This document shows, one piece after another, positions 5,991 to 8,951 of a stretch of 8,951 nucleotides of DNA; position 1 is the first letter of the stretch, and each line of letters starts with the position of its first letter. The stretch is from Chloroflexi bacterium RBG_16_70_13 (GTDB lineage Bacteria > Chloroflexota > Limnocylindria > Limnocylindrales > CSP1-4): the NCBI GenBank assembly GCA_001795245.1, contig MGOD01000121.1, forward strand, positions 39,077-48,027, read 5' to 3'. The translations under genes were made by a program, and so were the position numbers. The notes beneath the pieces were generated by a model, which worked only from the letters and a program-made list of their open reading frames with translations, made no database searches and was not told the DNA's origin.

Positions 5991-6767
5991 ATGCCGGACG
6001 TCACGCGGCGGATCGCGATCGGGGTCGACGTCGGGGGCAGCGGCGTCAAGTGCGGCGCGGTCGACATCGCTACCGGCCAGCTCGTGGGGGCGCGCCGTCG
6101 GGTCGCCACGCCCCAGCCGTCGACACCGGCCGCGGTCGTGGGCGTCATCGCCCGGCTCGTCGAGCGGATCGGCCGGGAGGCCGGGGCGCCCGGCGCGCCC
6201 GTCGGGGTTGGCGTGCCATCGGTCGTCATCGAAGGTGTCACGAAGACCGCCGCGAACATCGACCCCACCTGGATCGGCTTCGACGCCGGGCGCGCCCTGG
6301 GCGCCTCGATCGGTCGCCCGGTGGTCGTCCTCAACGACGCCGACGCCGCCGGCATCGCCGAGATGCGCTTCGGGGCGGGCGTGGGCAAGGCCGGAACGGT
6401 CTTCGTCCTGACCCTCGGCACGGGTCTCGGCTCGGCCCTGTTCATCAACGGGGTGCTCGTGCCGAACACGGAGCTGGGCCACATGGAGATCCGCGGCCGG
6501 GATGCCGAGCGGCGCTCGGCGGCCGTCGCCCGGATCCGGCGCGGCCTGTCGTGGAAGGCCTGGTCGGGCGACCTCGATGAGCACCTCCACGCGATCGACC
6601 GGCTCTTCTGGCCGACGCTCATCATCCTTGGCGGGGGCGTCTCGAAGAACGCCGATCGCTTCCTCCCCTACCTCACGGTTCGACCGCCGGTGGTCCCGGC
6701 CCAGCTTCGGAACGATGCCGGGATCGTGGGTGCGGCGATGGCGGCCGAGGAGGCCGCTGCCCCCTGA
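5991..6767 (+). CDS. ppgK: Polyphosphate--glucose phosphotransferase (ROK family)
   Basis: Phosphorylates glucose to glucose 6-phosphate using inorganic polyphosphate (often also ATP). 258 residues, the usual size. Motifs in order: GVDVGGSGVK (11-20, phosphate binding), LNDADAAGIAEMRFGAG (114-130) with catalytic-base Asp116, LTLGTGLGSALF (140-151, second phosphate motif), PNTELGHMEI (158-167, sugar site), LSW..W (186-191), LGGGVSKN (213-220) and a final RNDAGIVGAA (240-249). ELGHMEIRG plus the absence of the Cys-rich zinc motif seen in most ROK kinases marks it as the PPGK branch. ATG 5991 is 7 nt after the SDR stop; only a weak AGG precedes it, so translation is probably coupled to the SDR. 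This is a sugar enzyme at the end of an amine-type set, which may be only operon accretion. Convergent with the membrane-protein gene across a 12-nt gap. Confidence 0.93.
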   Translation: MPDVTRRIAIGVDVGGSGVKCGAVDIATGQLVGARRRVATPQPSTPAAVVGVIARLVERIGREAGAPGAPVGVGVPSVVIEGVTKTAANIDPTWIGFDAGRALGASIGRPVVVLNDADAAGIAEMRFGAGVGKAGTVFVLTLGTGLGSALFINGVLVPNTELGHMEIRGRDAERRSAAVARIRRGLSWKAWSGDLDEHLHAIDRLFWPTLIILGGGVSKNADRFLPYLTVRPPVVPAQLRNDAGIVGAAMAAEEAAAP

Positions 6768-6779
6768 TCCGCGACGCGA

Positions 6780-7277
6780 TCAGAACCCTGTCATCGTCTT
6801 GACGAAGAGCAGGCCGACGGCCACGAACGTGACGGTCCCGACCACACCCGCGCCTCGGGCAAAGCCATGGCCCCGCATCGACAATGCGCCCAGGCCGAGA
6901 CCGACGCCGATGATGGCCGCCGGGAGCCCGATCGAGGTGAGCGTGAGCCCGAGATCGTGGACGACGGCGAGCCCGTTGCGGGTCTCATTGTCGGCTTCGA
7001 AGCCATAGGCGCCGATCGACTCGACGAGCAGGGCGATCGCCATCGCCCCGAGTCCTGAGGCCGGGCCACGGACGGCCAGCCCTGCTTCCGGCCAACGCCC
7101 GAGCAGGAGGCCGGCGATCGTCAGGAGCGGGAGCGCCGAAAGCGCATGGAACGTGGCGTGGCCGGCCGCCTCGCCGGCCCCGATGACCTGGGCCAGGCCG
7201 AGCAGGAGCAGTGCGATCGCGGCTGTCGCCACCACCAACCACAGGAGCGGCCAAGCACGATTCATCCCAGCGACCAC
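6780..7277 (-). CDS. Five-TM membrane protein of unknown function
   Basis: 165 residues, almost wholly hydrophobic: TM segments near 9-32, 44-60, 73-93, 107-132 and 143-161, with short charged loops (FEADNETRNG at 93-102; RGHGFARG at 135-142). His40, His44 and His107 lie near membrane borders, but no known motif is recognised. GTG 7277 is chosen as start: GAGGAG (7289-7284) stands 6 nt before it. ATG 7265, four codons later, is the alternative (161 aa) but has no well-spaced ribosome site. A GTG at 7325 would give 181 aa but lies inside the putative promoter (7326-7331), so I reject it. The gene lies 77 nt after the channel gene on the same strand and ends 12 nt from convergent ppgK. A link to the neighbouring potassium channel is possible on position only. 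Confidence 0.75.
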   Translation of the reverse strand: MVAGMNRAWPLLWLVVATAAIALLLLGLAQVIGAGEAAGHATFHALSALPLLTIAGLLLGRWPEAGLAVRGPASGLGAMAIALLVESIGAYGFEADNETRNGLAVVHDLGLTLTSIGLPAAIIGVGLGLGALSMRGHGFARGAGVVGTVTFVAVGLLFVKTMTGF

Positions 7278-7313
7278 GATCGTCTCCTCGATCCGACGCG
7301 CCCATCTGGCGCT

Positions 7314-7345
7314 GTATCGTGTCACGTTATAGCGTGGCGCGATAC
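7314..7345. promoter_or_regulatory. 32-bp imperfect palindrome (putative operator)
   Basis: Centred between 7329 and 7330 on TA|TA. 13 of 16 base pairs match, including GTATCG (7314-7319) against CGATAC (7340-7345), and CACG/CGTG plus TATA near the centre; the mismatches are at pairs 7320/7339, 7322/7337 and 7327/7332. It covers the predicted -10 of the downstream minus-strand gene, so it is most easily read as a dimer or tetramer repressor site. Confidence 0.6.
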
Positions 7346-7351
7346 TGTCAA
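7326..7351 (-). promoter_or_regulatory. Promoter of the 6780-7277 gene (TTGACA ... TATAAC)
   Basis: Minus-strand TTGACA (7351-7346, perfect) lies right after the channel gene stop (7355), followed by TATAAC (7331-7326). The spacer is 14 nt, shorter than the normal 16-18, so basal activity may be low unless a protein bends the DNA. A start near 7319 leaves a 40-nt leader to GTG 7277. Confidence 0.5.
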
Positions 7352-7354
7352 GAA

Positions 7355-8410
7355 TCAGGCGCGCTCGCGGAGCCGCCGGAGCGTGTCCGACGTCCCCGAG
7401 ACGATGAGCCCGTCGCCGGCCGCGAGGACCCGGTCGGCGGGCGGGTTGGGCTCGTAGTCGCGCGGACCCCGGACGATGGCCAGGGTGTGGATGCCATCGC
7501 CGACCAGCGATCCGACCGTCCGGCCGGCGAGCGGGCCATCCGCGGCGATCTCGACCTCCTCCATGGCGAAGGCGAGCTCGCCGTGGGACAGGGCGTAGTC
7601 GATGAAGTCGGCGACCCGAGGGCGCGTGGCCAGCTCGGCGATCTGGCGGCCGGCGCGGGTGTAGGGCGAGACGACCCGGTCGGCGCCGGCCTGGAGGAGC
7701 TTGGCCTCCGAGCCGTCCTGGTTGGCCCGGGCGACGATGAACAGGCCGGCATTGAGGGCCCGGGCCGAGAGCGTCACGTAGACGTTGTTGGCGTCCGAAT
7801 CGACGGTCGTGATGAGCCCCCGCGCCCGCTCCACGCCGGCCTCGCGGAGGACCTCGTCCCGGGTGGCGTCGCCCTCGACGACGTGGAAGCCGTCATGGGT
7901 GGCGATGGCCAGCGAGGCCGGGTTGATGTCGACGACGACGAACGGGATCGTGGCGTGGGCCAGCTCGCGCGCCACGGTCGTCCCGACGCGGCCATAGCCG
8001 CAGAGGATGAAATGCCCACGAAGGGCCGCCACTGCGTCCGTCATCCGTTGCCGCTCCCTCCGTCCACTGGCCGCTTCGGTCAGGACCGACTCGGCGACGA
8101 TGCCGATCGTTCCGAAGATGGTCGCCACGCCGGCGATCGCGAGGAGGATCGTCCACAGCCGCCCGGTCCCGTCGAGCTCGCGGACCTCGCGGAAGCCGAC
8201 GGTCGTCATCGTGATGACGGTCATGTACAACCCGTCCTCGAGCGACCAGCCCTCGAAGGCGACGTAGCCGATCGTCCCGACGACGATGATGGCGATGACG
8301 ATGACGGCCAGGACGCGGACGTGGAAGCCGGCCCGCGAGCTCGACCGGAGGCGGCGCCAACGACGCCCCGGGGGCTCCTCGATTCGCGCCTCGTTGGCAG
8401 GTACCGCCAT
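7355..8410 (-). CDS. Two-TM potassium channel subunit with RCK (TrkA-N and TrkA-C) domains
   Basis: 351 residues, inner membrane. A basic N-tail (1-29) is followed by TM1 (about 31-51), a pore helix (58-69) ending in TTVGF (69-73) and TM2 (about 85-108). The cytoplasmic part starts near 132: the TrkA-N/RCK nucleotide site is FILCGYGRVGTTVA (134-147), with an acidic residue at the end of the second strand (Asp161, in VVVDINP), then VEGDATRDEVL. A TrkA-C domain fills the C-terminus (about 282-351). The filter is TVGF followed by REV in place of the usual TVGYGD/E. This variant occurs in this channel group and need not lower K+ selectivity. ATG 8410 is the first start after an in-frame TAG (8422-8420). 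AGGAGG (8430-8425) is 14 nt away, long for a ribosome site, while TAGATT (8422-8417) could be a -10 giving a leaderless message. Probably gated by Ca2+ or a nucleotide. Confidence 0.9.
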   Translation of the reverse strand: MAVPANEARIEEPPGRRWRRLRSSSRAGFHVRVLAVIVIAIIVVGTIGYVAFEGWSLEDGLYMTVITMTTVGFREVRELDGTGRLWTILLAIAGVATIFGTIGIVAESVLTEAASGRRERQRMTDAVAALRGHFILCGYGRVGTTVARELAHATIPFVVVDINPASLAIATHDGFHVVEGDATRDEVLREAGVERARGLITTVDSDANNVYVTLSARALNAGLFIVARANQDGSEAKLLQAGADRVVSPYTRAGRQIAELATRPRVADFIDYALSHGELAFAMEEVEIAADGPLAGRTVGSLVGDGIHTLAIVRGPRDYEPNPPADRVLAAGDGLIVSGTSDTLRRLRERA

Positions 8411-8430
8411 GCGCCGAATCTAGCCCTCCT

Positions 8431-8452
8431 GACGGGACCCGATCGGGCCGTC
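8431..8452. promoter_or_regulatory. Dyad in the divergent channel/ALDH promoter region
   Basis: CCCGATCGGG (8438-8447) is a perfect palindrome flanked by GACGG (8431-8435) and CCGTC (8448-8452); a GA bulge lies on one side. It sits about 30 nt upstream of the channel start codon and 107 nt upstream of the ALDH start. It could be an operator, or GC-rich chance. Confidence 0.3.
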
Positions 8453-8479
8453 CCACGCGTCGCTGCCCGAGCCCGGGCG

Positions 8480-8485
8480 TATCAT
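8480..8485 (+). promoter_or_regulatory. Possible -10 of the ALDH gene (TATCAT)
   Basis: TATCAT lies 73 nt upstream of ATG 8559 in GC-rich surroundings. A leader of about 67 nt would follow. No recognisable -35 is seen 17 nt upstream. Confidence 0.35.
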
Positions 8486-8558
8486 CGGCCCACGTCCGAC
8501 CGACCCCGCCTCGGCGCGCCACGACCCCGGCAGCGCCCACCGAACCGAGGTTCCTTCG

Positions 8559-8951
8559 ATGGCCATCGACCAGACCGCGTCCGGCATCAGCACCCTCAGG
8601 ATGGTCATCGGCGGCCAGGCCGTCGACGCCGCCGACGGCCAGACATTCGAGATCGTGAACCCCGCCACCGCGAAGGTGATCGCCACCGCGCCGCTTGGCG
8701 GACCGGCCGACGTCGACACGGCCGTCATCGCCGCGAGGAAGGCGTTCGACGACCCGAAGGGCTGGAGCACGTGGGCCGCCGGCAAGCGCGGCCGGACCCT
8801 CGCCAAGCTCGCGGCGCTCGTGAAGGACCACAGCGAGGAGCTGGCTCAGCTGGAGACCCGCAACACCGGCAAGCCGATCTCGAGCGCCCGCGGCGAGGTC
8901 GTCGGGGCGAGCCTGGTCTTCGACTACTACGCCGGCGCGGCGAACAAGATC
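8559..8951 (+). CDS. Aldehyde dehydrogenase, N-terminal part only (runs off the window)
   Basis: The 131 codons seen carry the family start pattern: MVIGGQAVDAADGQTFEIVNP (from about residue 15; the 'G..V.....FE.VNPAT' opening), then APLGGPADVDTAVIAARKAF, W..W....R...L.KLA.L and the helix pair ending LETRNTGKPIS...GEVVGASLVFDYYAGAANK. Catalytic Cys and Glu would lie beyond the edge, so activity cannot be judged. ATG 8559 is preceded by GAGGT (8547-8551) at 7 nt. It resembles the betaine/gamma-aminobutyraldehyde type (YdcW/BetB/AldC), and would oxidise an amino-aldehyde to the acid with NAD(P)+. It fits the aldehyde step of amine catabolism with the permease and ligase genes upstream, although ppgK and two opposite-strand genes intervene. 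Confidence 0.9.
   Translation, partial: MAIDQTASGISTLRMVIGGQAVDAADGQTFEIVNPATAKVIATAPLGGPADVDTAVIAARKAFDDPKGWSTWAAGKRGRTLAKLAALVKDHSEELAQLETRNTGKPISSARGEVVGASLVFDYYAGAANKI

Noticed and set aside
4969..6411. Plus-strand 480-codon frame over the SDR/ppgK start
   Set aside because: Arg/Gly/Pro-rich frame-shifted reading of the SDR; no motif, and the SDR and ppgK frames have catalytic residues and ribosome sites.
4973..6625. Minus-strand 550-codon frame across SDR and ppgK
   Set aside because: Antisense shadow; crosses two well-supported genes and looks like composition-driven sequence.
6766..6781. GATC...GATC dyad in the ppgK/membrane-gene gap as a bidirectional terminator
   Set aside because: Only 4 outer pairs match, inner bases do not, and no T-run is present.
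7893..8831. Minus-strand 312-codon frame over the channel and the ALDH promoter
   Set aside because: Frame-shifted shadow of the channel gene that also runs through the divergent promoter; no motif found.
1..8951. Mobile element, CRISPR array, toxin-antitoxin, phage or defence genes
   Set aside because: No transposase, integrase, repeat-spacer pattern or att-like repeat was seen; every long gene has a metabolic, transport or stress role.

Overview
The window is GC-rich (roughly two thirds G+C) with strong G/C bias at third codon positions. The gene set points to a high-GC soil-type bacterium: a polyphosphate-dependent glucokinase, an exported Cu/Zn superoxide dismutase, a glutamine-synthetase-like amine ligase and a two-TM channel fused to RCK domains. 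Several -10-like hexamers lie just upstream of start codons, as in leaderless transcripts. Chloroflexota (for example the Limnocylindria/Ellin6529 type) or Actinomycetota fit best. No rRNA or marker gene is present to settle this.

Layout. (1) 1-532, minus: 3'-truncated sodC with all metal ligands visible. (2) 533-654: a divergent promoter region in which a consensus TTGACA box and an AT-rich dyad sit in front of sodC. (3) 655-1428, plus: a protein of unknown function with a LolA/RseB-like look but no signal peptide. (4) 1429-1818: about 390 bases without a convincing gene, holding a weak hairpin, a possible antisense small ORF, a -10-like box and a repeat-containing leader. (5) 1819-5983, plus: an amino acid/amine permease of the APC superfamily (ACT-type), a GS-like gamma-glutamyl-amine ligase and a classical SDR. 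A perfect 16-bp hairpin separates the permease and ligase genes. (6) 5991-6767, plus: polyphosphate glucokinase, 7 nt after the SDR. (7) 6780-7277 and 7355-8410, both minus: a five-TM protein of unknown function and a TrkA/RCK-type potassium channel protein. Between them lies a long dyad next to a perfect TTGACA. (8) 8559-8951, plus: the first 131 codons of an aldehyde dehydrogenase, running off the right edge.

How the genes may work together. Permease, GS-like ligase, SDR and ALDH recall gamma-glutamylated amine catabolism: the E. coli Puu pathway, and the mycobacterial glnA4 - amidotransferase - aldC - SDR cluster (Rv2860c to Rv2857c). The ligase has Trp where true glutamine synthetases have the ammonium-site Glu (Salmonella Glu327), in an SWAP motif instead of YEAP. 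This fits a bulkier amine substrate. The amine oxidase and the gamma-glutamyl hydrolase of such a pathway are not in the window; they may lie beyond the ALDH. The ALDH is separated from the rest of the set by ppgK and two opposite-strand genes, so its membership is an inference.

I found no mobile element, CRISPR array, tRNA or rRNA. No clearly undescribed system is proven. The best leads are the amine-ligase cluster, the structured permease leader, the intra-operon hairpin and the two promoter-embedded dyads that share TATCG/CGATA half-sites.
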